Notes: generated by a model not told the origin, from the sequence alone. 64,000 nucleotides of DNA from Bacillota bacterium (GCA_023426125.1 JAFABI010000025.1:124001-188000); one strand, 5' to 3'. Positions 1 to 9,859 are shown, numbered from the stretch's first letter. Translations and numbers: made by a program.

Positions 1-1338
1 GGAACGCTCCCACGGGATTATGATTTTCAATTTATAGCACGCCCCCAACCGGCGCCTCCCTTAGCAAAAGGAGAGAAAGCCTTTTATTTTACGGATACCT
101 TTGAAAAAATCGGCGCTTCAAATAAATTTATTGATGAAATACTTTCGGAACCCATGGTGAAAAGCGTTAAAGCATATAAAGAAATAAATAAAATGCATAT
201 ACTGCTGAAAGAAAATCAAATAGATGATTATATTGATTCCTCCGATTTCTTTTCAGATGGTAATTACAATTCACAGCATGATACCGGATTTGTCAATATT
301 AATCTTGTTCGAGAAAAATTTAGTTATCAAAATGATGATATCCTTGTTGGGAGCGAAATATTATCCTATCCTCCAGATGTGCTAAAAAGCTTGGAGAAAT
401 CAGTAGTTGAGGGTAGAATTGATTTGGATAAAATAACATCAGGCGAAGAAGTGATATTAAGAGTTCCGGCTTATACAATTGAAAAAATAGAAAACGGTAG
501 AATAAGGAAAGCATATGTACCTTACACACAGGAGGATGCCTATAATAGCACTACATTTATGGTTGGAGATAAAATACATTTATCAGGTTTATTTACAGAC
601 AGATTAATTAATGGTGCCGTATCGGAAAATCAGACAAAACTGTATTACAGACATGATGTTAGTATAAAAGTTGGTGCCATCATCAGAAATACAGACGGCC
701 TGTTCCCTTCCCATGGTACTGTCGGAGGGAGACCATTTTCAATTTTGACAGTTGATGAGGCATTAGCAAAAATGAGTATTCCGGCAACTTACAGTATAGT
801 CAGCATATATACCGAAGATGGATATAACAGCAATGAATTAAGCCGGATAATCGCTAATTATTCATATAAAGCTCCATACATGATACTTCAGGATTGGCAG
901 GCAGATATAAAGACATATAAGGTGTTTAATTTAATGGTTTATATTTTTGTTGTTACCTTGTTTTGTATTCTAGTGGCGACAACACTTGCGATTCTAATGA
1001 GCCAACTGATTATTAAAACACAGCTAAGTATGAAAAACTATGCCTTGTTAAGAATCAATGGGTTAAGCTTTCGGCGTCTTGTTCGTTTATGGGTGTCACA
1101 AGTAAGTTTGACTATTATAGCCGGTTGCCTGATTGGTGTACCTGTTTCGTTTTTAATTATTCAATATTTTGGAATAAGAGCACGAACTGAAATTTTGCAC
1201 GAACTCCTATATTATTTCCCTATAATTAATTTGTTATATGTTTTTATAGGAATACTGGTAATATCTGTAATCTCGATACTCCCTGGCTTTTTATATTTAA
1301 AAAAACATAAAGATAATATCTTGTTTGACGTATATTAA
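1..1338 (+). CDS. FtsX-family ABC transporter permease, C-terminal part (5' end outside window)
   Basis: The reading frame is open from base 1 to the stop at 1338, so this is the C-terminal ~445 residues of a longer protein. A long extracytoplasmic region is followed by three hydrophobic segments (about nt 930-1010, 1095-1175, 1200-1300), the four-TM FtsX/MacB layout minus the first helix, which would lie upstream. Such permeases work with a separate ATPase in exporting or sensing peptides, antibiotics or lipoproteins; the partner is not visible. The gene is strikingly AT-rich (sampled lines are about a quarter to a third GC, against about half elsewhere). The family call is firm; substrate cannot be inferred. 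Confidence 0.8.
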   Translation, partial: GTLPRDYDFQFIARPQPAPPLAKGEKAFYFTDTFEKIGASNKFIDEILSEPMVKSVKAYKEINKMHILLKENQIDDYIDSSDFFSDGNYNSQHDTGFVNINLVREKFSYQNDDILVGSEILSYPPDVLKSLEKSVVEGRIDLDKITSGEEVILRVPAYTIEKIENGRIRKAYVPYTQEDAYNSTTFMVGDKIHLSGLFTDRLINGAVSENQTKLYYRHDVSIKVGAIIRNTDGLFPSHGTVGGRPFSILTVDEALAKMSIPATYSIVSIYTEDGYNSNELSRIIANYSYKAPYMILQDWQADIKTYKVFNLMVYIFVVTLFCILVATTLAILMSQLIIKTQLSMKNYALLRINGLSFRRLVRLWVSQVSLTIIAGCLIGVPVSFLIIQYFGIRARTEILHELLYYFPIINLLYVFIGILVISVISILPGFLYLKKHKDNILFDVY

Positions 1339-1437
1339 AAAAGCGATTCAGAAGCAACAGAGTATAATAAAAATCATAGAAAAGACTTTCGATACCTAGG
1401 GACATTTGAGTTTCAGAATCCTTGCTGTTGTCATGGT

Positions 1438-1758
1438 ATGCTGACTTTAGTGGAAACACACCTGATTACACATTTGACAGAGAGGATGCCGACTATTAAC
1501 GGGACTGGGCATAAAAGGGCAAAATGCATGATAGCTTATACTGTTTCTGATGAGTTAGAAAATTTTGATGATATTTGGACAGCTTGCAATGAAGGAGATA
1601 TAATTTCTCATGGACGTAGTTTAAGTTCATCATTTCACTCACAGATTGTCTATGAGTATACAATTGGTGTAACTCCAAGGGATTTAAAAGTCGCACAGCA
1701 TACTTACGATGATTTGGACAGAAGTTTGTATGTCAAGGGGACAGGTATTGACACTTGA
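1438..1758 (+). CDS. small hypothetical ORF, doubtful
   Basis: This is an open frame of 106 codons in the same AT-rich block as the permease upstream. No family is recognised. The start has no clear Shine-Dalgarno, and an in-frame stop lies about 70 bases upstream. The last ten codons run into the left arm of the inverted repeat at 1730-1800, so the stop is supplied by a repeat and the 3' end has probably been replaced. It may be a decayed gene fragment rather than a working gene. Confidence 0.3.
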   Translation: MLTLVETHLITHLTERMPTINGTGHKRAKCMIAYTVSDELENFDDIWTACNEGDIISHGRSLSSSFHSQIVYEYTIGVTPRDLKVAQHTYDDLDRSLYVKGTGIDT

Positions 1759-1800
1759 GTGTCAGCCTACCGTATGTCAATGTACCTGTCCCCTCGACAT
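1730..1800. repeat. imperfect inverted repeat (CAAGGGGACAGGTA / TACCTGTCCCC arms)
   Basis: Arms at about 1730-1754 and 1772-1800 read ATGTCAAGGGGACAGGTA and its near-complement TACCTGTCCCCTCGACAT. The right-hand arm recurs alone at 13351-13378. It lies at the boundary where base composition switches from AT-rich to the ~50% GC typical of the rest. It is part of the 1339-1916 spacer, which otherwise holds only the doubtful ORF and the next repeat. Confidence 0.7.
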
Positions 1801-1803
1801 AAT

Positions 1804-1830
1804 GCGGACGCGCAATGCGCGCCCCTACAG
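1804..1830. repeat. short palindromic repeat, GCGCGCAATGCGCGC family
   Basis: The sequence GGACGCGCAATGCGCGCCCC followed by TACAG is one of at least six copies in this window (also near 5751, 13311, 13424, 17702, 62505). All are intergenic. The core is self-complementary around ATT/AAT and would form a hairpin. Confidence 0.75.
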
Positions 1831-1906
1831 CCACTTTTGCCACGCAACAAAGAAGAACCGTCCCCCTGCCCCTGCCGCACCCCAGCAGCATCCCCTAAAA
1901 TGTGTA

Positions 1907-1927
1907 GGCCCGGTTTTTAACCGGGCT
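1907..1927 (-). terminator. possible terminator hairpin of the SOD gene
   Basis: Arms GCCCGGTT (1908-1915) and AACCGGGC (1919-1926) are perfectly complementary around a TTT loop and overlap the SOD stop codon. On the minus strand the hairpin is followed by TACACATTTTAG, so there is no strong U-run. It could be an RNA-stabilising hairpin instead. Confidence 0.45.
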
Positions 1928-2597
1928 GATAGTTTACGGGCTGGGGGTTTATATAAATAAGCGGCACCAGGCCGTTCAATGCAAGGAGCAGCCGTTTTTC
2001 CACCTCAAACCAGTTAATCAGGCTCCACCAGGCATCGACGTATTTGCTGCGGTCATTTTGATAATCAAGGTAGTAGGCATGCTCCCACACGTCGCAGACC
2101 AGGATGGGAATCCCGCTCCACTGCGTCAGGTTCTGGTGTTTTTCCGCCTGCAGGATCTCCAGACGCCTCCATGTGGGCTGCCAGGTCAGGATTCCCCATC
2201 CCGAGGCCTCTACTTTTTCAGTGGCGTTTTTGAACTGCTCCTTGAAGCTGTTTATGCTGCCAAAGTAGCCGTTTATCTGATTCGTAGTATTCACGCCGGG
2301 CTGCCCTCCCGTACCTGCGGGAGTCATAATGGTCCAGTAAATGCTGTGCAGGATATGACCGGAGCCATTAAAGGCCAGTTCGTTTTCCCAGTATTTTATA
2401 TAGGTATAGTCGTTTTTTTGGCGTGCTTCCACCAGGCTTGTTTCAGCCTTGTTCAAACCGTCGACATAAGCTTTGTGGTGTTTATCGTGATGGAGCCGCA
2501 ATGTCCGTTCGCTGATTACAGGTTCCAGGGCATTGTACGGATAGGGTAATGGGGGCAGCCGGTGCTGTCCCGGGGGTATCATCATGGATTGCACCAT
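1917..2597 (-). CDS. Fe/Mn superoxide dismutase family protein
   Basis: The 226-residue product has the iron/manganese superoxide dismutase fold, which disproportionates superoxide. The metal ligands are visible: a His in the N-terminal HHDKHH helix, a second in GSGHILHSIYW, and Asp and His in CDVWEHAYY, followed by the usual tryptophan-rich C-terminal helix. Residues 1-20 form a proline-containing extension ahead of the conserved LPYPYNALEP start of the domain, as in some Bacillota and spore-associated SOD-like proteins. AGGAGG lies 12 bases before the chosen ATG. It is transcribed alone and divergently from the ABC exporter. There is no signal peptide, so it is cytoplasmic. Metal preference cannot be decided by eye. 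Confidence 0.9.
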   Translation of the reverse strand: MVQSMMIPPGQHRLPPLPYPYNALEPVISERTLRLHHDKHHKAYVDGLNKAETSLVEARQKNDYTYIKYWENELAFNGSGHILHSIYWTIMTPAGTGGQPGVNTTNQINGYFGSINSFKEQFKNATEKVEASGWGILTWQPTWRRLEILQAEKHQNLTQWSGIPILVCDVWEHAYYLDYQNDRSKYVDAWWSLINWFEVEKRLLLALNGLVPLIYINPQPVNYQPG

Positions 2598-2659
2598 GGG
2601 ATGAATCGCCTCCTGTGATTCAAAATGGTTTACTATAATATACTATTCAGGGAAGGTCA

Positions 2660-2683
2660 AAAATCAACCGATCGGTTGATTTT
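2660..2683. promoter_or_regulatory. 24-bp perfect palindrome, candidate TetR-type operator
   Basis: The core AATCAACCGATCGGTTGATT (2662-2681), extended by AA/TT, is a perfect two-fold palindrome between the divergent SOD and ABC-exporter genes. Palindromes of this size and position are typical operators of TetR-family regulators, which often control ABC-2 exporters. No TetR gene lies in the window, so the regulator is inferred. Confidence 0.55.
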
Positions 2684-2792
2684 ATTTTTACGTTTCCATT
2701 CTATAATAGAACCGGAAGGGGAGCTTCCGACCAGATGAAACATCTGGAGCTTAAACGGATGCGTCCCCTTACATGAAACGGGAGATGATGAG

Positions 2793-3731
<939 letters not shown>

Positions 3732-3750
3732 GGAGCAGGAGGCGGAGGAT

Positions 3751-4497
3751 ATGTATAAATTCCTTGTATTGTTAAAAAGAGATCTTGTCAACATTGTCCT
3801 GAATCCCATGCTGTTATTTTATAATACGGTATTTCCCATACTCCTTGTACTTGTATTGGGATTTTTAAACCGGGGAAATTACGGTGATACGGGAATCGAT
3901 TCCTATGATTATTATGGAGTCGCCATACTGATTTACTTTGTACTCAACGTATCCACGACGGCGGCAAACAGCTTTATGGAACGGTCCTTGAAAACCACCA
4001 ACCTGAGGGTCATGTTTTCACCCATCAGACTCTCCTATATCTATCTTTCAAAAATAGTGGCGACCTTCCTCTTTACATCGTTGTGTTTCATTCTGCTGAT
4101 GTTGGTTGCAAGCAGTGCACTGGGTGTGAATTACGGGGGCGAAAATAGGGGTTATGTACTCTGCCTTATCCTGAGCTTCACATTTTTGTCCTCTGCCTTA
4201 GGCGTGTTCTTTTGCTGTATTTTTAAAAGTGAAGAGCTGACAAACAAGATTTTGAGCCTGGTCATGACCTTGTTCGCCCTGCTGGGAGGCCTGTTTTTCC
4301 AGCTTGACGGGTTGGGGGAAACCGTCAGGGCCATTACGTACGCATCTCCCGCCAAATGGGTGAGCGAAGGGATATTCAGGATCATTTACGATGGCGACAC
4401 CAGCTGGTTTTTACCTATATTGGCGGTCTTCCTTGTTTTATCTGCCGCCTTCACTTTTGCATGCAAACTGACCTTTAAGACGGAGGATTATGTATGA
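3751..4497 (+). CDS. ABC-2 type permease, first subunit
   Basis: This 248-residue polytopic protein has about six hydrophobic segments: one near residue 25, then 55, 105, 140, 170 and 220. The layout MYKFLVLLKRDLVNI, a short cytoplasmic N-terminus followed by TM1, is that of ABC-2 exporter permeases. A GGAGGCGGAGGAT ribosome site precedes the ATG, and its last four bases overlap the next gene (ATGA), indicating translational coupling. It should pair with the 4494-5480 product and the ATPase at 2793 as a heterodimeric exporter in the cytoplasmic membrane. Confidence 0.88.
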   Translation: MYKFLVLLKRDLVNIVLNPMLLFYNTVFPILLVLVLGFLNRGNYGDTGIDSYDYYGVAILIYFVLNVSTTAANSFMERSLKTTNLRVMFSPIRLSYIYLSKIVATFLFTSLCFILLMLVASSALGVNYGGENRGYVLCLILSFTFLSSALGVFFCCIFKSEELTNKILSLVMTLFALLGGLFFQLDGLGETVRAITYASPAKWVSEGIFRIIYDGDTSWFLPILAVFLVLSAAFTFACKLTFKTEDYV

Positions 4498-5480
4498 AGA
4501 ACGTATTTACCATCGTCCGGAACAACTTCCGCAGGGCTGCGGGCCGCAGGACTTATATCCTGATATCCCTGGGAATTACTTTTATGACCATACTGCTTGC
4601 CGTTTATTTTACATCAAATTTTGAGATCAAAGGGAATATTGCGTTGGTATCCAGGGGCAGTGTTCCCGAGATCCTGTCAAAATCCATGAATGTGCGGCTT
4701 ATGGAGTCTGTTCCTCCCATGTCGCAGCTTGTAATGAACAAATTTGACGCCGTGGTGATCGACAGGGGAAACGGGGAATATGTGGTTGATACCATTAAAA
4801 ACAGGGAATTTGAAGAAACTGTTTTGAAGCTCCTGAAAAATCCCGGCGCTTGCAATGGGGAGGATCATAAAAGCAGGAAAGCAGGGACTGTTATTCTGGG
4901 ATATATGATCATGTTTCTGCTGCTGCAGGGGTTGTACTTTATGGCTTTCTTTACCGAAGACAAGGAACGGAGAAGCTTCAGGAGGATCGTGACCTCGCCT
5001 GCCTCCATTGCCGGCTATCTTGCCGCAAATTGTATTTTCAGCTTCATCATGGTCTATGTACCGACGATGGCGGTGCTGGCAGTGTGCAGGGAAGCTTTGG
5101 GAATCGATATCGGCTTTGCCTATTTGCAATATGCCGGGCTTTTGGCTATGTTTGTGGCATTTTCATCAACCTTTGCGCTGTTTATGACGGCTGTTCTGGA
5201 GAATCCCGACAATGTGATGGCGCTGGCCTCCAGTATCGCCGTCCTGACCTCCATTCTTTCCGGAAGTTTCAGTGCTGTCAATACCGGCAGCAGCGCAGTA
5301 AACAGATTCATTGGACTGATTCCCCAAAAAGCCTATCTTACGCTGGTACAGGGCCTGGAGAACGGTAAGACCTTCACGGATTATTTGCCGCAGGCAGGTT
5401 ATATGCTTGTACTTTCTTTGGCGATGGCGGGACTTGGCGTCATGGTGTGCAGAAGAAGATTCAATGCAGGCAGGTATTAA
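4494..5480 (+). CDS. ABC-2 type permease, second subunit
   Basis: The 328-residue protein has TM1 near residue 30, a ~100-residue extracytoplasmic loop, then five hydrophobic segments from about residue 135 to the end (GYMIMFLLLQGLYFMAFF starts the block). This is the ABC2_membrane_3 arrangement, with a large loop after TM1, differing from its compact partner at 3751. The start overlaps the upstream stop as ATGA. It ends the operon; a tandem repeat begins one base after the stop. Role: membrane half of the exporter. Confidence 0.88.
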   Translation: MKNVFTIVRNNFRRAAGRRTYILISLGITFMTILLAVYFTSNFEIKGNIALVSRGSVPEILSKSMNVRLMESVPPMSQLVMNKFDAVVIDRGNGEYVVDTIKNREFEETVLKLLKNPGACNGEDHKSRKAGTVILGYMIMFLLLQGLYFMAFFTEDKERRSFRRIVTSPASIAGYLAANCIFSFIMVYVPTMAVLAVCREALGIDIGFAYLQYAGLLAMFVAFSSTFALFMTAVLENPDNVMALASSIAVLTSILSGSFSAVNTGSSAVNRFIGLIPQKAYLTLVQGLENGKTFTDYLPQAGYMLVLSLAMAGLGVMVCRRRFNAGRY

Positions 5481-5736
5481 GGTGTGGGGACACACCTCCC
5501 CCGCTGGTGGGATAGCGATAGAAGGAAGTGCGCTTTTAGAGCCAGGCATTTGCGATACTTGCCAACGTGACTGAGCGGGAGAGGAATGTCCCCTTTTGAA
5601 AGGTGAGGGGACACACTCCGCCGGTGGGATATCGGTAGAAGGAAGTGCGCTTTTAGAGCCAGGCATTTGCGGATACTAGCCAACGTGACTGAGCGGGAGA
5701 GGAATGTCCCCTTTTGAAAGGTGAGGGGATACACCT
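5481..5736. repeat. tandem direct repeat, ~120-bp unit, 2.1 copies
   Basis: Units begin at 5481, 5602 and (partial) 5720, each starting GGTGNGGGGA. Two full units are nearly identical, sharing AGAAGGAAGTGCGCTTTTAG and GAGCCAGGCATTTGCG. Each unit opens with GGGGACAC and closes with TGTCCCCTTTTG, so each can fold into a long stem. No coding potential is credible. It fills most of the 5481-5935 spacer; the remainder is the next palindrome and the promoter region of the MalT-like gene. Confidence 0.85.
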
Positions 5737-5748
5737 GAGATTGAAAAA

Positions 5749-5827
5749 GTGTAGGGGCGCGCATTGCGCGTCCGCATCAATGGAATCTAGGGTAACAAAT
5801 ACCGGATGGCCAATGGACGCCCCTACA
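5749..5827. repeat. composite palindromic repeat (GTAGGGGCG ... CGCCCCTAC)
   Basis: The left half is GTAGGGGCGCGCATTGCGCG; the right half, inverted, is GGCCAATGGACGCCCCTAC. The outer ends GTAGGGGCG and CGCCCCTAC are complementary over 79 bases. It combines the two core variants (GCGCATTGCGC and GGCCATTGGCC) that occur singly elsewhere in the window. Confidence 0.7.
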
Positions 5828-5935
5828 GAGATAACGGGCTATGACAGGACACACAAACAAATATCCTATTTCTCTTTTCTATAGAGAGTGCTATGATATA
5901 AGTTATACGAGACGCTGATTTTCCCAGGTGGATGA

Positions 5936-8506
5936 ATGAAGGAAGATTTTGGATTTATCTCCACAAAACTTAAAATACCGGCGCCCAGAAGAAATTATAT
6001 CCTCAGGGCGCACCTTCACAAAAGGCTGGAAGGTATTTGCCGCTGTAAGGTTACGGTGGTAAAAGGCGCTGCGGGAAGCGGCAAAACAACCTTACTGTCT
6101 TCCTACATAAAAGAAAGCAATATAACCTCCTTCCGCTGGATCACGCTGGATGAGGACAACAACAATATTTTTTCCTTCTGGCGCTATTTTCTGGAGGCTG
6201 TAAAGGGCTTTCTGGGAGAATCCGGGGAGAAGCTCATATCCTCTTTTAAAGCCGCACTCCGGGAAGAAGATGTGGAACCGCTGATTGCGCTGCTTATAAA
6301 CCAATTGGATATACGGGAGGAGATCGTTGTTGTCCTGGATGATTTCCAAAAGCTTCAGGACATTCCGCTGCTCAACACCATTGAATTTTTTCTGAGGTAT
6401 TCTCCGGAGAATGTTCATCTGGTACTCCTCACCCGTGAAGAAACAACGATTTATACAGGTGATCTGGCCATGTCGGGAAGCTTGCTCCGGATTGACGAAA
6501 CAGACTTGAAGCTGTCTGAGCCGGAAGGCATAGACTTTTTGAAAAAAACGCTGCAGGTTGATTTTAACGAGGATACCTTAAAACAGATAAACCTTGTATC
6601 CGAAGGCTGGATTGGGGGTATTCAACTGATTGCCCTGGCATCCGCGGGCAAGAACAATTTTATCGGGAATATTAAAGTCTTGAGCAAGCACACGGTTGAT
6701 TATCTATCCAGGGAAATTCTCCATTCCTTGTCGGAAGAAGAGAAGGACTTCTTTATCAAGACTTCCATTTTAAGCTATTTCAATGCTGCCATATGCAGCC
6801 GGCTCCTGGGCGCGGACGGCTGTGAGAAGCTCATATCCGCCTTGATCGAGAAAAATCTGTTCATCCTTCAGGTTGATGAGGAACAGTGCATCTACAGATA
6901 CCATACCATTTTGAGTGAATTTTTGCAGCACAAGTTTTCCGAAATGGGCCAGGAGATACAAAAGGATCTCCATCGTAAAGCGTCGGAAGTGTTTGAAGAC
7001 ATGGGAGACTATGAAGAAAGCATCCGTCATCTTTTTTGTATAGGAGACTACGGCAAGGCCATGGAAATCATTGCAAAAATGGAGCAGGGCCCCGGAGAAT
7101 GGGTGCTTTTGAGCCGTATTCCGCTGGAGTACATCAAGGAGGATAAGGACCTTGCCTATCAACGGTTTTTTTACCATTATTGCAACCTGGAATGGGACCA
7201 GTGCAAAAACCTGCTGGATGCCGTAGCGGAGAAGGTTGAACGGGACAGCGCATGGAAGTCGCTCAAATTTGCCAGGGCCTTTCTATATGAAATGGATTTT
7301 GAAATTGATATTTTGTCTCTGGATGAAATTGAAAACATGCAGATGAGTGATACAACAAAAGCCATCATCTACATAAAAACCGCATCCTTCCTGCACATCC
7401 AGGATAAGAACAGGGAAGCCCTGGAGTTCCTGGATAAAGTTGAGGTACTGGAAAAGAGATTTAACAACCCTTATATCCAATACTTCATATGGAACATGAA
7501 AAGCCAGATAAAGGAGGACCTGGGGGACTTGCTTGAATGCCGGGCCCTTTATGAAGAGACTCTGGCTTTGATCGGAAAACATGCGTTTATGTCGCCGCTG
7601 ATGGAAAATCACTATATCGGGATAACGGGAATTTGTTTAAAAAACATGGAACTTGAAGAGGCGGAACAATCTTTGGAAAAAGCCGTCCAATACATGAGCA
7701 AAAGCTTTATTTCCACAGATATCGCGTATCTGTACAACCTTATGGAATTAAAGGTTTTAAAGGGCGAGAAAACCGAAGCGATGAGCATGATAAAAAAGCT
7801 TATGGACTCTGTTGTTTATCACAAGCTGGTTTATGCCTCGGCGCTGATTAAATACATGTTGTACCTTGGAAATTCGGATATGCAGCTGCTGGAGGATTTC
7901 ATCCGCTCTTATGAAAGTACCGATAGTAAATATATCAGGTCGGATGACAGGCTGACGTATTCAAAGGCTTTGTATATGAGAGGCCAGGACAGGGAGGCTT
8001 TCAGGGTGATCGACCAGGTGCTGGAATCTGCGCGGAAAACCAAAACAAAGTACAAGCTGGTAGAGGCAATTCTAATGAAAGCCGGCATGCTGCAGGATAA
8101 TTTTGGGGATCACCGGAGGGAAATCCTCAATCTGCTACGAGAAGCGGTATACTACAGCTATGAAAACAGGATTCTCTCACCCTTCGCACTAGCGGGGAAA
8201 GGAATTGTCAAGGCGCTTGCGCTTCTTAAGGAAGAAAGGCTGAGGGATTTGAATGCCGGTGAAAGAAACTTTATCCAGGATGTTTACAAACGGTTTGGCG
8301 GCAGCGACGCAGAAGAAATATTAAGTGAACGGGAAACCGAGGTTTTGCGTGAACTGGCCACCGGAGCATCCAACAGGGAAATCGGCGAAAGGCTGTGCAT
8401 ATCCGTTTCAACCGTAAAAACGCATGTTATCAATATCTATTCGAAGCTCCAGGTTTCCAATCGCATTGAGGCTTTTGAAAAAGCGAGGGAATTAGGAATT
8501 TATTGA
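5936..8506 (+). CDS. MalT-like large ATP-binding LuxR-family regulator
   Basis: The 856-residue protein has the MalT/LAL architecture. An N-terminal STAND ATPase carries Walker A GAAGSGKT at residues 44-51 and a Walker B-like VVVLDDFQ near 135. A long helical TPR-like middle spans about 380-780, and a C-terminal LuxR helix-turn-helix lies at about 792-850 (LSERETEVLRELA, NREIGERL, VSTVKTHVINIYSKL). Family members bind ATP and an inducer, multimerise and activate transcription. AGGTGG precedes the ATG by six bases. It is monocistronic behind repeats; the next gene, an amidase, lies 155 bases away with its own leader. Inducer and targets are not evident. Confidence 0.9.
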   Translation: MKEDFGFISTKLKIPAPRRNYILRAHLHKRLEGICRCKVTVVKGAAGSGKTTLLSSYIKESNITSFRWITLDEDNNNIFSFWRYFLEAVKGFLGESGEKLISSFKAALREEDVEPLIALLINQLDIREEIVVVLDDFQKLQDIPLLNTIEFFLRYSPENVHLVLLTREETTIYTGDLAMSGSLLRIDETDLKLSEPEGIDFLKKTLQVDFNEDTLKQINLVSEGWIGGIQLIALASAGKNNFIGNIKVLSKHTVDYLSREILHSLSEEEKDFFIKTSILSYFNAAICSRLLGADGCEKLISALIEKNLFILQVDEEQCIYRYHTILSEFLQHKFSEMGQEIQKDLHRKASEVFEDMGDYEESIRHLFCIGDYGKAMEIIAKMEQGPGEWVLLSRIPLEYIKEDKDLAYQRFFYHYCNLEWDQCKNLLDAVAEKVERDSAWKSLKFARAFLYEMDFEIDILSLDEIENMQMSDTTKAIIYIKTASFLHIQDKNREALEFLDKVEVLEKRFNNPYIQYFIWNMKSQIKEDLGDLLECRALYEETLALIGKHAFMSPLMENHYIGITGICLKNMELEEAEQSLEKAVQYMSKSFISTDIAYLYNLMELKVLKGEKTEAMSMIKKLMDSVVYHKLVYASALIKYMLYLGNSDMQLLEDFIRSYESTDSKYIRSDDRLTYSKALYMRGQDREAFRVIDQVLESARKTKTKYKLVEAILMKAGMLQDNFGDHRREILNLLREAVYYSYENRILSPFALAGKGIVKALALLKEERLRDLNAGERNFIQDVYKRFGGSDAEEILSERETEVLRELATGASNREIGERLCISVSTVKTHVINIYSKLQVSNRIEAFEKARELGIY

Positions 8507-8660
8507 AAGGATTTGTATAAATTGTTCCGCTGTGGTGCTACATAGAATTTGATTTTTCGATAAAAAATAAGTATATTTATTTTATAGGTACGGGAATTTT
8601 ATTGACACAGGCATAAAAAGTGGCGTTTGCCATGAATAAAAACCAGGGGGAAAAATTTAC

Positions 8661-9785
8661 ATGGAAAAAAAAACGACGGTATATAGAAATCTGGTGCTGG
8701 TCTTGCTACTTTCACTTTTCTTTTCCTTGCAGCCTGCTTATGCGGTATCAGACGATACCGTTCTGAAAAAAGATATGAGCGGCGGCCGGGTAGCAGAGCT
8801 TCAAAAGGGTTTAAAGCAGTTGGGCTTTTTTAGTCAAAGCCCTACCGGGTATTATGGAGAGGTCACCGAGGCTGCTGTTATTGATTTTCAAAAGGAATAT
8901 GGGCTGGCTGCCGACGGGATGGCCGGCGAAAGCACCTTTGACAAGCTGAACAATTTGCTGGAGGAGGTGACAAACAGGCCTCTTTTAAAAAAAGGTATGA
9001 ACAGTCCGCAGGTAGCTGCCCTGCAGAGTGATCTGAAGCAGTTGGGCTTTTTTACCTTGAACCCAACCGGATATTATGGGGATGCTACCGAAGATGCCGT
9101 TGTCAAACTGCAGAAAAAACATGGCATGGACCCTGACGGAAAGGTAGGGACAGACACATATAAAAGGGTCGATATCCTGTTAAAACGGGTTGAGTCCGTT
9201 AAAATTGTCGTTGATCCGGGGCATGGAGGAATCGATGTGGGGGCGTCAAAGGGGAATATTCTTGAAAGTGAAGTGAACTTGAGTGTTTCAAAGAAGCTGA
9301 AAGCCTACCTGGAAGAATACGGTTACGAGGTTACTCTGACAAGAAGCAAGGATATAGCGCTGGATAGTCTTTCGAAGGTTGGAAGGACCCGGCAGGAGAG
9401 GGACTTGAATGCAAGGACAAATATCATCGGCGAGAGCGGCGCGGAGCTTTTCGTAAGCATCCATGTCAACAGCCTGCCCGAATCGCCTTCGACTTCGGGC
9501 TCGATCGTATACTATAATGATAAATATCCCGGATCAAGGGAATTGGCGCAAAACCTCCAAAAAGCCTTGAACAGCGTGACGGCAAGCGGCTTGAAAAGGC
9601 AGTCCCACGACTGTGAGGAAGCGGAGTATTATATATTGCGCAATTCGACTGTGCCGGGGGTTCTGGTTGAAACCGCTTTTGTCACCAATAAAAAGGAACG
9701 GGAATTATTGGCGACGGATTCATTCCGTGAGAAGCTGGCAAAGGCCATTTTAGCCGGAATCGAAAAAACAGTCGCATCGGAATAG
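8661..9785 (+). CDS. N-acetylmuramoyl-L-alanine amidase, secreted, two peptidoglycan-binding domains
   Basis: The 374-residue protein starts with a signal peptide (residues 1-28, ending PAYAVS). Two PG_binding_1 repeats follow (about 35-98 and 108-172, both with KQLGFF and PTGYYG), then an Amidase_3 catalytic domain (about 180-370). The zinc ligands expected in this family are visible as H188 (DPGHGG), E204 (ESEVNLS) and H268 (SIHVNS), with catalytic E337 (VETAFVTN). It cleaves the bond between muramic acid and the stem peptide; relatives act in mother-cell lysis, cortex maturation or cell separation. The ribosome site is AGGGGG. No partner gene is adjacent. Confidence 0.93.
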   Translation: MEKKTTVYRNLVLVLLLSLFFSLQPAYAVSDDTVLKKDMSGGRVAELQKGLKQLGFFSQSPTGYYGEVTEAAVIDFQKEYGLAADGMAGESTFDKLNNLLEEVTNRPLLKKGMNSPQVAALQSDLKQLGFFTLNPTGYYGDATEDAVVKLQKKHGMDPDGKVGTDTYKRVDILLKRVESVKIVVDPGHGGIDVGASKGNILESEVNLSVSKKLKAYLEEYGYEVTLTRSKDIALDSLSKVGRTRQERDLNARTNIIGESGAELFVSIHVNSLPESPSTSGSIVYYNDKYPGSRELAQNLQKALNSVTASGLKRQSHDCEEAEYYILRNSTVPGVLVETAFVTNKKERELLATDSFREKLAKAILAGIEKTVASE

Positions 9786-9830
9786 ACACATAATGCTTTA
9801 CCGTAAAATTTTATTACCTCTCAATGGAAA

Positions 9831-9859
9831 GAATATACCTGGAAAATAATACATATTCT
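9831..9859 (+). promoter_or_regulatory. candidate sigma-E-like sporulation promoter
   Basis: GAATATA (9831-9837), a 14-base spacer and CATATTCT (9852-9859) resemble the Bacillus mother-cell sigma-E consensus (KMATATT-N14-CATACAHT). A competing housekeeping-like TATAAT occurs at 9859-9864 without a good -35. A 9-bp inverted repeat (TGGAAAATA at 9840-9848, TATTTTCCA at 9868-9876) brackets the region. Confidence 0.35.

Noticed and set aside
2058..2549. A 163-codon plus-strand frame inside the SOD gene
   Set aside because: Antisense shadow of a well-supported SOD with all four metal ligands.
5481..5736. CRISPR-like direct repeats
   Set aside because: Two long near-identical tandem units without spacers and no cas genes.
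5166..5764. Minus-strand frames running through the tandem repeat and into the exporter permease
   Set aside because: The translations repeat PGSKSALPS because they read the non-coding repeat; no ribosome site and no family.
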